The position numbers and the translations under genes were made by a program. The notes beneath the pieces are model-generated. The model searched no databases and was not told the origin of the DNA. It was given only the letters and a program-made list of their open reading frames with translations. This document shows, piece after piece, positions 9,468-17,239 of a DNA stretch of 64,000 nt. Within the stretch, counting starts at the first letter, position 1. Every line of letters starts with the position of its first letter. Origin of the DNA: Desulfomarina profundi (GTDB lineage Bacteria; Desulfobacterota; Desulfobulbia; Desulfobulbales; Desulfocapsaceae); assembly GCF_019703855.1 (NCBI RefSeq), contig NZ_AP024086.1:3182501-3246500 (forward strand). Reading direction: 5' to 3'.

Positions 9468-9528
9468 CCTAAATCCTGCACTTCGGCAGGTAGCGAAGAC
9501 TCCGAACTGGCCAATTGCAGGATTTAGG
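9468..9528. repeat. Dispersed repeat family R1, copy A (perfect 13-bp inverted arms)
   Basis: CCTAAATCCTGCA and TGCAGGATTTAGG form perfect terminal inverted arms around a 35-base centre that itself contains CTTCG...CGAAG. Related copies are at 11029-11121, 26411-26469 (left part), 34069-34092 (right part) and 46428-46490 (opposite strand). It lies between the two CoA-transferase subunit genes. Confidence 0.75.
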
Positions 9529-9533
9529 TTTGA

Positions 9534-10559
9534 TCATCTGAGTCTTTCACAGTTCAATGACTCCGCCGCCTGATCCGCCAGTAACCTCTTTACTCCGAAA
9601 CTCGCGATAAAGTCCTCGAAACTCTCCACACCGAAAATATTTTCATCATAATACGCCTTTAACTTGTCAGGAGATCCATCTTTTCGCATACTGTTTACCG
9701 CTGCGTGGAATTCAGCAATATGCTCACCGTTAAAATAGTAATGTCTCCTGCACGCGCCGGGATATGCACCGAAAGGCACTTCAATGACAGCATCCACCGC
9801 AAGAAATGGAATCATGACATCTTTCGGGTTTCGGACAACCAGCTCATGGGAGACAAGCTGCTCACAGGTCAGAATCGTATGGGCTGAAGCCATGGCAATC
9901 TCTGCGCAGGTACAGTCGGTCCCCCGGATAATACAGTTTCCGTATTTATCAGCGGCTTGAACATGGATAATGGCTACATCCGGGTTGCTGGCCGGCAGCA
10001 GAGCAATGGGCCGATTGGTGAAAGGACAGTCAATCACCTTCGTACGGCTTGTTTTTACAATATCACTGCCCAGGGGGCCGCGGGTGGGAATGAAGGGCAA
10101 TCCCATGGCACCGGCCTTGAACCTGGCCGACATGTTATAATTGCTCCAGTCCTCTATTTCCAACAGTCCTTTTTCCGCCAGATACCTGAAGACCGGGGAC
10201 AATCCGTAAGCCTCATGAGCCCAGTAGGCGTGTTCTATACGTCTGATAGAGAAATGACTGTCATCAATCATCATGGCACCGGCAAGATAGTCGGGAGCCA
10301 TACCGGCCGATTGCCAGGAGAGCGTCAAATCCCTGAAACCGTGACGAACCATCTCATGGGTAATGGCAATCGGCTGACGAATATTCACAAAACCGCCTAT
10401 ACCCACGTTGTCACCATCCCTGATAAAAGTATCCACCGCCTCCTTCAGGGTCATTCGCTTGTCTCGCATCGACTTGTCTTTTTTGACAAGAAGTTCCCTG
10501 GCCTCATCAGGGGACAGCCCGGTCCAGTACATTTCAGCGTTTTTTTGCAATTGTTTCAC
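9534..10559 (-). CDS. Family I CoA-transferase alpha subunit (glutaconate CoA-transferase GctA/IpdA-like)
   Basis: A 341-residue alpha subunit with the opening segment MTLKEAVDTFIRDGDNVGIG and then GGFVNIRQPIAITHEM. Later it has LPFIPTRGPLGSD and the IIHVQAADKYGNC segment typical of this family. The frame opens with GTG at 10559; a TTG three codons later, with GAGG upstream, is equally possible. It pairs with the beta subunit downstream. A sigma-54 promoter like those at 5903 and 7653 was not found in front of it. Confidence 0.82.
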   Translation of the reverse strand: MKQLQKNAEMYWTGLSPDEARELLVKKDKSMRDKRMTLKEAVDTFIRDGDNVGIGGFVNIRQPIAITHEMVRHGFRDLTLSWQSAGMAPDYLAGAMMIDDSHFSIRRIEHAYWAHEAYGLSPVFRYLAEKGLLEIEDWSNYNMSARFKAGAMGLPFIPTRGPLGSDIVKTSRTKVIDCPFTNRPIALLPASNPDVAIIHVQAADKYGNCIIRGTDCTCAEIAMASAHTILTCEQLVSHELVVRNPKDVMIPFLAVDAVIEVPFGAYPGACRRHYYFNGEHIAEFHAAVNSMRKDGSPDKLKAYYDENIFGVESFEDFIASFGVKRLLADQAAESLNCERLR

Positions 10560-10803
10560 CTCTTTATTATATACAGAATTTCAAATACATCCAAAAGCAG
10601 CAGAGGAGCAGTTTCTGGAATTAAACCTCCGGCAATTAAACAACAGTTCCTCTCGTCGATAACGGGGACGGAAAAGTACATCACAGCTGTAAAAAAGTAA
10701 CGGAAAAATCGGACCGACAATGAACTTCATACATAAAGATGACTCACACGGCAGAAGAACTGTCAGCAGGGAAAGATCACTCCGAACGGAAAAGGAGAAA
10801 TTG

Positions 10804-10923
10804 ATGAAAATGGATCAGACTGAAATCAGAGAGCATGCAGGGAACAATTGCACAGAACAGCAAAATCCACTTACCTCCCACAGAACATCTGCTTTTACAT
10901 CCATGAACATTGAAGATATCTGA
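10804..10923 (+). CDS. Possible small protein, unknown function
   Basis: Thirty-nine codons starting MKMDQTEIREHAGNN, preceded by AAAAGGAGAAATTG, an unusually good ribosome-binding site for an otherwise empty region. The peptide is polar, has no signal peptide or membrane segment and matches nothing I recognise. It may be a real small gene or a chance frame. Confidence 0.2.
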   Translation: MKMDQTEIREHAGNNCTEQQNPLTSHRTSAFTSMNIEDI

Positions 10924-11028
10924 CAGCCGGAAAATTGTAAATCGGCGGTAGACTGATTCTTGTAACTGCACAAAGAGACAAACTCCATGGTCTCCAGCCT
11001 TCAGACTGTGTAGGTATAAAACCTACCC

Positions 11029-11121
11029 CACATTTCTCATGAACATTGTGTCAATTTTGACCTGAACCCTGCACTTTGGTGCCCCGTATCTTCGGCAAAA
11101 TTACCAATTGCAGGATGCAGG
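11029..11121. repeat. Dispersed repeat family R1, copy B (extended)
   Basis: The core runs from CCTGAACCCTGCA to TGCAGGATGCAGG (11061-11121) and includes CGTATCTTCGGCAA, shared exactly with copy D at 46428-46490. The left extension, ATTTCTCATGAACATTGTGT, is shared with copy C at 26411-26469. Confidence 0.7.
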
Positions 11122-11271
11122 TTTGATATGATTTTATACATTCACAAAGTGAACCAGGAAGTGGAACAATCACATTCACCAGAAAACAATGGTTTTTTTT
11201 CATTTCTGCTGGTAAGCAGGAACTGAAAAAATTTCCAAAAAAAACAGCTTCTATTCAACAATAATCAGTCG

Positions 11272-12848
11272 ATGAAAAAACACACCTGTGAAATAAAACT
11301 CCTTCCCCATGGCCGAAAGATTGTCACGGGAAAGGGGGAAAAACTCATGGAAGTTCTAACAGCCAACTCAATTTTCCTGCGTTCCGATTGTGGCGGCAAA
11401 GGTGTCTGTAAAAAATGTCGGGTCGAGCTGGCCGATGAGAACAGAGATTTTCACCAGGTTCCCAGCTGTACCTACAGGGTCACCGGAGACATGACTGTCC
11501 GGATTCCCGACAGCTCATTGATGTCCGCCCATATTATCGACAAAGCCCCTACGGAACTGCCGGATTTTTTTACTGATCATTTCAAACCAGGCAAAACCCG
11601 TCCCCGGACTCAGGGGTACGGAACAGCCGTTGACCTGGGCACAACAACCATTGCAGTCTATCTTTGCGACCTGGCCACAGGCACGGTTATCTCCTCCGTT
11701 GCAGTCAAAAACCCCCAGGCTCTTTACGGCGACGATGTCATGAGCAGAATTGGTGCTGTCGGGGAAATAAGGACAAACTGGGAGGCCTGCAACGGCTGGC
11801 AGTCACAGCTGTCAAATGGGGAGTTGACAGGCTGCTTGATCGGCATGGACAACAACCATCCGACCTGAAAAAAATGGTTGTTGCCGGTAATCCGACAATG
11901 ATTCATATCCTGCTGGGTTTTAATCCTGCACCAATAGGGACCGCGCCATACACCCCCGCCTTCACCGGGGCAAAACAGGTCCTGGCAGCAGAAATCGGCA
12001 TGAGTTTTCCGAATCTCACCATAAACACCCTGCCGCTTATCGCCGGATTTATCGGTGGTGATACCCTCGCTGCAATGATCGCCGTGAACCTGGAAAACGA
12101 ATCGCCCGGCACTCTGCTCATCGACCTCGGCACCAACGGCGAACTGGTCCTCAAGGGCAGGGATGGCTTTTATGCCACCTCATGCGCCACCGGACCCGCA
12201 TTTGAAGGGGCTGCCATCTCCTGCGGTATGCAGGCCATCCCCGGAGCCATCAATGCTGTCAGACTTCGCTCTCACACAGAACTGCCTGAATACACAGTTA
12301 TTACAAAAAAAGGCAAACAAACTGAACCAAAAGGTATCTGTGGCTCTGGTATTATCAGTGCAATTGCCGCTTTCAGTAGAACCGGCCTTATAGAAAAAAA
12401 CGGCCGCATCGCCGACCTGAAAGACGCACCCGCAGTCAAAACAACGGATGGAACAAACAGGATCATCCTTGGTTCAAACAGGAAACAGATCGCCATCAAC
12501 CAAAAAGATATCCGGGCAGTCCAGCTGGGCAAGGGTGCCCTGATCACCGGAATTGATTTCCTGCTGCGGGCCGCCGGCATGGAATCGCCCAGCAAAATTA
12601 TTATTGCCGGTGCCTTTGGCTCCTTTCTCAGAAAAGATGATATGCTCACCCTGGGAATGATTCCCGCAATTTCACCCGACCGGATAAAAATGGCGGGCAA
12701 TGCCGCAGGTACCGGCGCTATTATGGCACTCTGCGATGATTACTATTTTAACAGGACAAAAGAACTGGCCCGCCTGATACGGATCATTGACCTGGCAACC
12801 GATGTCAGTTTTCAGAGCAGTTTTGTCCGGCAGCTCCATTTTCCATGA
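11272..12848 (+). CDS. RACE-type corrinoid activation protein, [2Fe-2S] plus ASKHA-like ATPase (one-base frameshift)
   Basis: Together the two frames encode about 525 residues of the COG3894/DUF4445 family (RamQ/RACE), which use ATP and a ferredoxin-type cluster to reduce inactive Co(II) corrinoid. The N-terminus has DCGGKGVCKKC followed later by PSC, the four cluster cysteines. Then come GTAVDLGTTTIAVYL (phosphate loop 1) and, in the second frame, TLLIDLGTNGELVL, CATGPAFEG, CGSGIISAIA and IAGAFGSFL. The frames join at about 11761-11767 (GGGGAAA); one extra G or A there restores continuity. It is the usual companion of MttB-family demethylation systems. The break is probably a sequence error. 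Confidence 0.87.
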
Positions 12849-12950
12849 AAACCTGTCGACCGTTTACGAAAAGGTTCTGATCTTGTATATATATACATAT
12901 ATCCGGTTAATATGAGGGAATCTTGAAATAATTTCCAAGGAGACAACACC

Positions 12951-13289
12951 ATGACTGACTGCCTGTTCTGTAAAATTGTTGCAGGTGACATCCCTTCCGA
13001 CAAACTGTATGAAGACGATGAAATCCTCGCTTTCTGGGATATTGCCCCCCAGGCTCCGAAACACTTCCTGGTGATCCCCAAAAAACATATCGCCGCCCCC
13101 GTGGATATCGAAGAGGAAGATGACAGGATCTTTGGGAAACTGATGCGCATCGGCAGCCAACTGGCGAAGGAACAGGGAGTCGGAGACGGCTTCAGACTGA
13201 TCTTCAACAACGGCGCCAAGGCCGGCCAGGTAGTATTCCATATCCATATGCATGTGATGGGTGGCAGGGAGCGCCCCTGGCCGCTGTAG
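12951..13289 (+). CDS. HIT-family nucleotide-binding protein (HinT-like)
   Basis: This 112-residue protein starts MTDCLFCKIVAGDIP and ends with the histidine-triad motif VFHIHMHVMGG, diagnostic of the HinT branch (purine nucleoside phosphoramidase). AAGGAGA precedes the ATG. The RmuC frame starts 12 bases after its stop, so the two may be co-transcribed. Confidence 0.95.
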   Translation: MTDCLFCKIVAGDIPSDKLYEDDEILAFWDIAPQAPKHFLVIPKKHIAAPVDIEEEDDRIFGKLMRIGSQLAKEQGVGDGFRLIFNNGAKAGQVVFHIHMHVMGGRERPWPL

Positions 13290-13300
13290 CCGTATCATCT

Positions 13301-14653
13301 ATGGATCGTTTTTTTTCTATTGCCGGGGGAGCACTGCAGGCTTTCCGTGAACTCCCGGATATGGTACTGCTCTGCAGTCTGCTCAGCCTTGTCCTCCTCT
13401 TCTTTCTCCTCCTTTCCCTGGCCAGCCGGGCAGGCCTGAAAAAGGAACTTGTCAGGACAAGGCAGCACTCCGAACAGACAGAGAAAAAACTGCAGGAAGC
13501 GGAAGAAGAAAAGGTCCGCCAGCAGATCAAACTGGCCAGACTGATCACCCTCCTGAAAAACGAGCGAAAACACAATGCCGAAAAGCTCGACAGCCATTTT
13601 TCCTCCCTGACCCGGCAGATTCTGGAAGAACGAAGCACCCAACTCAGGGAACTGAACAGGGAACAACTGGAGACAGTGCTTCAGCCATTCAACAGACAAC
13701 TGGAATCGTTCAAACGGGAAATCAATGATATCCATCTTAATGACACCAGGGAGCGCTCCTCCCTGAAAAACGAAATCCTCCAGCTGCGGGAACTGAATCA
13801 ACAGATCAATCGGGAGGCGATCAACCTGACCCGTGCCCTCAAGGGCGATACCAGGGTACAGGGCACGTGGGGCGAACTTGTCCTTGAACGGGTTCTGGAA
13901 CAGTCAGGCCTACGCAGAGGACACGAATACGCGATCCAGGGCGGCTTTCGAGACCATGAAAACAGGCTGCTGAAACCGGATGTCATCATCCACCTGCCTG
14001 GAGGTAAGCAGATTATCGTAGACTCGAAAGTCTCCCTTACTGCCTGGGAAAAATATATCAACGCAGATGATAAAACTGCCGAAGCCACCCACCTGAAAGC
14101 ACTGGCAAAGGCGATCCACGACCATATCACTCTCCTGGGAAGCAAGGATTACAGCAGACTTGAAGGCATCAACTCCCTGGATTTTGTCTTGATGTTCATG
14201 CCCATAGAGGCGGCCTTCACCACCGCCTACCAGCACAGTGAGCACCTGTTTTCCGATGCACTGACGCAGAAGATCATTATCGTCAGCCCCACCACCCTGC
14301 TGGCAACCCTGCGTACCATCGAAAATATCTGGCAGTCGGAGCGCCAGAGCAGAAACTCCATCGAGATAGCCAGAAAAGCAGGCCTCATGTATGATAAATT
14401 CCGGGGAGTTGTGGAGGAGATGGAAAAAATAGGCAGGCAGCTTGCCACCTGCAGAACCACTTACGACTCGGCCATGGGCAAACTGAGCCAGGGACGGGGC
14501 AATCTCATCTCCCATGCCGAACAGCTCAGAAACATGGGTGTCCGGGTAAAAAAAGAAATTCCCGACTCAATTCGCGACCACGCCGATATTATTTATGAGG
14601 AGAAAAGCGATCCTCAGACTGACCATTGCGAACAGAAACCAAAAAATCCCTGA
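13301..14653 (+). CDS. rmuC: RmuC-family DNA recombination protein
   Basis: A 450-residue protein with an N-terminal membrane anchor (about 18-42), a long coiled coil (45-190) and the C-terminal RmuC nuclease-like domain. The domain is recognised by GDTRVQGTWGELVLERVLE, KPDVIIHLPGGK and the DSKVSLTAWEKY core. RmuC limits inversions at short repeats in E. coli; its biochemistry is poorly known. The last 65 bp overlap the 3' end of the convergent DUF3106 gene. Confidence 0.92.
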   Translation: MDRFFSIAGGALQAFRELPDMVLLCSLLSLVLLFFLLLSLASRAGLKKELVRTRQHSEQTEKKLQEAEEEKVRQQIKLARLITLLKNERKHNAEKLDSHFSSLTRQILEERSTQLRELNREQLETVLQPFNRQLESFKREINDIHLNDTRERSSLKNEILQLRELNQQINREAINLTRALKGDTRVQGTWGELVLERVLEQSGLRRGHEYAIQGGFRDHENRLLKPDVIIHLPGGKQIIVDSKVSLTAWEKYINADDKTAEATHLKALAKAIHDHITLLGSKDYSRLEGINSLDFVLMFMPIEAAFTTAYQHSEHLFSDALTQKIIIVSPTTLLATLRTIENIWQSERQSRNSIEIARKAGLMYDKFRGVVEEMEKIGRQLATCRTTYDSAMGKLSQGRGNLISHAEQLRNMGVRVKKEIPDSIRDHADIIYEEKSDPQTDHCEQKPKNP

Positions 14654-15167
14654 TGACCTTTTTGATTCGTGGCCTGGTTTTTCTGTTTTCCGCCAGCAGG
14701 AGATGAAAGAGCTGGAGCTGTTTGGCCTTCGGCAGCTTTTTTATTTTTCGAAACGCATTATGAACCTGTTCTCTTCCGGCGGGTGGCAGGTTACGGTATT
14801 TTTTTATCAGCCTGTAAAAACTCTGCCTGTCCTCCTCGGACAGTATTGACAGCAACCTGCTGTTCTTTAGAATAATTTTCTGTACTTTCAGCGGCAGTTC
14901 CTTGAACTGCCGGAGTTTTTTCTCCAGCAGATGCTGCTCTTTTTTCGACAGAAAACTGTATTTCCTGTACAGCGTGCGAAAATGCTCCCTGTCGGCCTGG
15001 GACATTTTCCTCCATTGGGCCATCTTTTCCTGTTCAGAAGATTGGATACCTGCTTTCCCCTGTGCGACAGACAATTTCGGTATGCCCAAAAAGACAACAA
15101 AAAAAAGAAATATGAACAGGAGAAATAAACCCTTTCTTTTGGGGATATCAGCAGGCAGCATAGTCAC
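14589..15167 (-). CDS. DUF3106-like exported protein of the ECF sigma operon
   Basis: This 192-residue protein has an N-terminal membrane or signal segment (about 13-35) followed by a highly charged, helical, Leu/Lys-rich region with repeated patterns such as MSQADREHFRTLYRKYSFLS and LPPAGREQVHNAF. The pattern matches DUF3106 proteins, which sit behind an ECF sigma factor and a small anti-sigma-like protein in many Proteobacteria. The GTG or ATG start overlaps the stop of the upstream gene. Function is unknown; it is probably periplasmic and membrane-anchored. Confidence 0.7.
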   Translation of the reverse strand: MTMLPADIPKRKGLFLLFIFLFFVVFLGIPKLSVAQGKAGIQSSEQEKMAQWRKMSQADREHFRTLYRKYSFLSKKEQHLLEKKLRQFKELPLKVQKIILKNSRLLSILSEEDRQSFYRLIKKYRNLPPAGREQVHNAFRKIKKLPKAKQLQLFHLLLAENRKTRPRIKKVIRDFLVSVRNGQSEDRFSPHK

Positions 15168-15529
15168 TACTGTTTCTCCAGAAGTTGCAGGAACAGATTT
15201 GATGTGGCCGTATCAAGGTAGACATCCAGATGCTCCAGGACATCCATCTTTTCCAGAAGCTCAAGGTGTTCTATCACCATACGATCAGAAACTGCCACAT
15301 CATCCATCTGCGTTTTTTTTAAAAGAGGCCCGAACTGCCGTACAGCCAGAACAACTGCCACTGATACGGCAAATGCCACAGCCGGTTTATACCAGGTGAC
15401 CCGAACATCTGTCTTCTCTTCCCGTACACGGGCCAGAACCGCCCTGTTAAAATCATCATCAAGATCGATCTGTTCCGTCTCATCCAGCAGTTTGAGTACC
15501 CTGTCCAGGTCTTTTTCATTGTCTGTCAT
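15167..15529 (-). CDS. Small membrane protein, probable anti-sigma factor
   Basis: A 120-residue protein with an acidic N-terminal cytoplasmic part, one membrane segment (about 50-66, AVAFAVSVAVVLAV) and a C-terminal helical part. It begins 9 bp after the stop of the ECF sigma gene and overlaps the next gene. Size, topology and position fit an anti-sigma factor, but there is no zinc-binding HxxxCxxC motif, so the role is inferred from context. Confidence 0.6.
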   Translation of the reverse strand: MTDNEKDLDRVLKLLDETEQIDLDDDFNRAVLARVREEKTDVRVTWYKPAVAFAVSVAVVLAVRQFGPLLKKTQMDDVAVSDRMVIEHLELLEKMDVLEHLDVYLDTATSNLFLQLLEKQ

Positions 15530-15538
15530 GGCTTTTAC

Positions 15539-16093
15539 TCAGCTCTCTTGAAGATACTCTCTCAATTCGTCTGCCAGTCTCTTTTTTGCCCTGCTCACCA
15601 GCATCTTTACCGCACCCTCGCTGCTCCCCATGATTTTCGCTGTTTCTGCGTGGGTCATTCCTTCCAGCCTGGAGAGAACAAGGGCCGTGCGCTGGTCAAA
15701 GGTAAGAGCCGCCAGAGCCTTCTTCAAGGCCTCCTGCAGATCGTTTGCCTCCGCAAACTCTTCCGGCCCCGGCTGCCCTTTTACCGGCAGGATTTCACCT
15801 GAACCATCTCCGGCATTATCAGTAAAGGAGATAAGCCCGGCCTGCCGGTTCCGGTCACGAACGGCATTGACAGCAATATTTCTGACAATACGATACAACC
15901 AGGTGGTAAAGCGGGCCTTTGGCCTGTATGATTTTCTGCCGCGGTACACCCGGAGAAACACTTCCTGGGCAAGGTCTTCCGCACCATCCGTTGTTCCGAT
16001 AATCCTTGAAAGCGTGTTGATCACCGGGTTTCTATGCCGGGTAATCAGGCGGTCAAAGGCGCCAAGATCACCTTTTTTTACCCTGAGCATCAA
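15539..16093 (-). CDS. ECF-type RNA polymerase sigma factor
   Basis: About 184 residues with sigma region 2 (GAEDLAQEVFLRVYRG, ARFTTWLYRIVRN) and region 4 (LTFDQRTALVLSRLEGMTHA, SEGAVKMLVSRAKKRL). The N-terminus is uncertain. ATG at 16090 or TTG at 16093 would remove residues usually present in the family (the upstream in-frame sequence reads LIHIDDDARLM), and the only upstream start-like codons are CTG at 16118-16120 and ATT/ATC. A rare start codon or a missing base is possible. It heads a three-gene operon with an anti-sigma-like and a DUF3106 gene. Confidence 0.9.
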   Translation of the reverse strand: MMLRVKKGDLGAFDRLITRHRNPVINTLSRIIGTTDGAEDLAQEVFLRVYRGRKSYRPKARFTTWLYRIVRNIAVNAVRDRNRQAGLISFTDNAGDGSGEILPVKGQPGPEEFAEANDLQEALKKALAALTFDQRTALVLSRLEGMTHAETAKIMGSSEGAVKMLVSRAKKRLADELREYLQES

Positions 16094-16285
16094 CCGCGCA
16101 TCATCATCTATGTGTATCAGACCGCCGATAATTATTTCACCACGACCAAGTATGAAGTAGAATGACTCCGGAAAACAGTTTCAGGAACATTACAGTTGAA
16201 TTTCTCCAGCAGGATACCAGGAGGCAGCCGGGGCCACAACAGGAATAATCCCACCACCGGGACTCCTCTTGCCGCAATCGGTTTT

Positions 16286-17122
16286 TCATTGCCTGTTGCG
16301 ACCGTGCCTTCCTGCCCGACCATGCCGGTTCTTACTTCTGCCACCCCTGTGATTGCTGGAAGCCTTATAGATTTGTTTTGACTTCACTGGATGGTTTTTT
16401 ACTTTTCTATAACCTTTTTCAGCCGCACGGGGGTGTTTTCGCAACTGCGTCTCGTGATTTTTCAAATTCTTTCGTACCTGGGGATGTTTATTAAGAAACT
16501 GCCTGTTGTTGTACGCGGCCTGTGCCACATCCGGGTGATTGTTCAGCCATTTCCGGTTCCCGTACAGATTCTTTGCAACCTCCGGATGACTATCCAGCCA
16601 TTTCCGGTTTCCATACAGTTTCTTTGCAACCTCCGGATGACCGTTCAACCATTTTCTGTCAGAATAAATGGCCTTTGCCACCTTGGGATGATCTTCAAGA
16701 TAACGGCTGTTCGCCGCCAGGGTTTCTGCAACTATCGGATGATTTTTCAACCATCTCTTATCCTGTACTGTAAGCCTGTCGCCTCTTTTTCTCCATTCGG
16801 CCTTTAATCTTTTTGCCTCCGCATCCCTGTAGTTTCTTGCCTCCGATCTGCTTAACGCCCCATCACCATCCTCATCAAAGGCCATGGCCCTGTCCCACCT
16901 GAAATCGGCCCCGTACTTCGCTTCAATGGCCGAGCGGTTGTTTATCCAGTCATCCTCGGTCAAAAGACCGTCATCCCCAGCCAGTCGGGTAAAAGCTCCG
17001 GCTCCATAGTAGGTTTCATTATAGGTATCAACGCCCGACTGTACATTTCCAGCACGCACCTGCTGGAAACACAGTACAGTAAGCAGACCCGCCATTATCA
17101 GTGTCATGAGAATCCGTTTCAT
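16286..17122 (-). CDS. Secreted EF-hand protein with 17-residue HP repeats
   Basis: About 278 residues. The start at 17122 (MKRILMTLIM) has GGAGG upstream and begins a clear signal peptide ending near VRAGN. An EF-hand calcium loop DEDGDGALSRSEA follows (about 85-97). Residues about 125-250 form at least six tandem repeats of about 17 residues of the form NRKWLxxHPEVAKxLYG. The C-terminus is very basic (SSNHRGGRSKNRHGRAGR). I do not recognise a named family. It is likely periplasmic or extracellular. Function unknown. Confidence 0.75.
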   Translation of the reverse strand: MKRILMTLIMAGLLTVLCFQQVRAGNVQSGVDTYNETYYGAGAFTRLAGDDGLLTEDDWINNRSAIEAKYGADFRWDRAMAFDEDGDGALSRSEARNYRDAEAKRLKAEWRKRGDRLTVQDKRWLKNHPIVAETLAANSRYLEDHPKVAKAIYSDRKWLNGHPEVAKKLYGNRKWLDSHPEVAKNLYGNRKWLNNHPDVAQAAYNNRQFLNKHPQVRKNLKNHETQLRKHPRAAEKGYRKVKNHPVKSKQIYKASSNHRGGRSKNRHGRAGRHGRNRQ

Positions 17123-17239
17123 ATTACCCTCCATTTCTATTAAGATTGCAGACAAGATCTTTCTCTTTTCAATTTTTCCATACCTCTACCCTTTACAAAC
17201 CCCGGAAAAGTAAAAAGGTAACGGATAAATATCCAGAAC

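Larger units (their letters stand above)
10560..11271. other. Intergenic region of about 710 bp
   Basis: No convincing conserved gene. A 39-codon frame at 10804-10923 has a good AAAAGGAG site but no recognisable domain. The right part holds repeat R1 copy B (11029-11121) and a half-palindrome TGAAAAAATTT near 11226 that resembles the candidate activator sites at 6008-6073. Confidence 0.5.

Noticed and set aside
9468-9528. Repeat R1 copy A as an ordinary terminator
   Set aside because: The arms are far apart, no T tract follows, and copies with the same sequence occur in other gene gaps, so a repeat family explains it better.
16391-16807. Tandem DNA repeats at 16500-16680 as a CRISPR-like or satellite array
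   Set aside because: They are the coding repeats of the secreted HP-repeat protein, in frame and about 51 bp long with no spacers.
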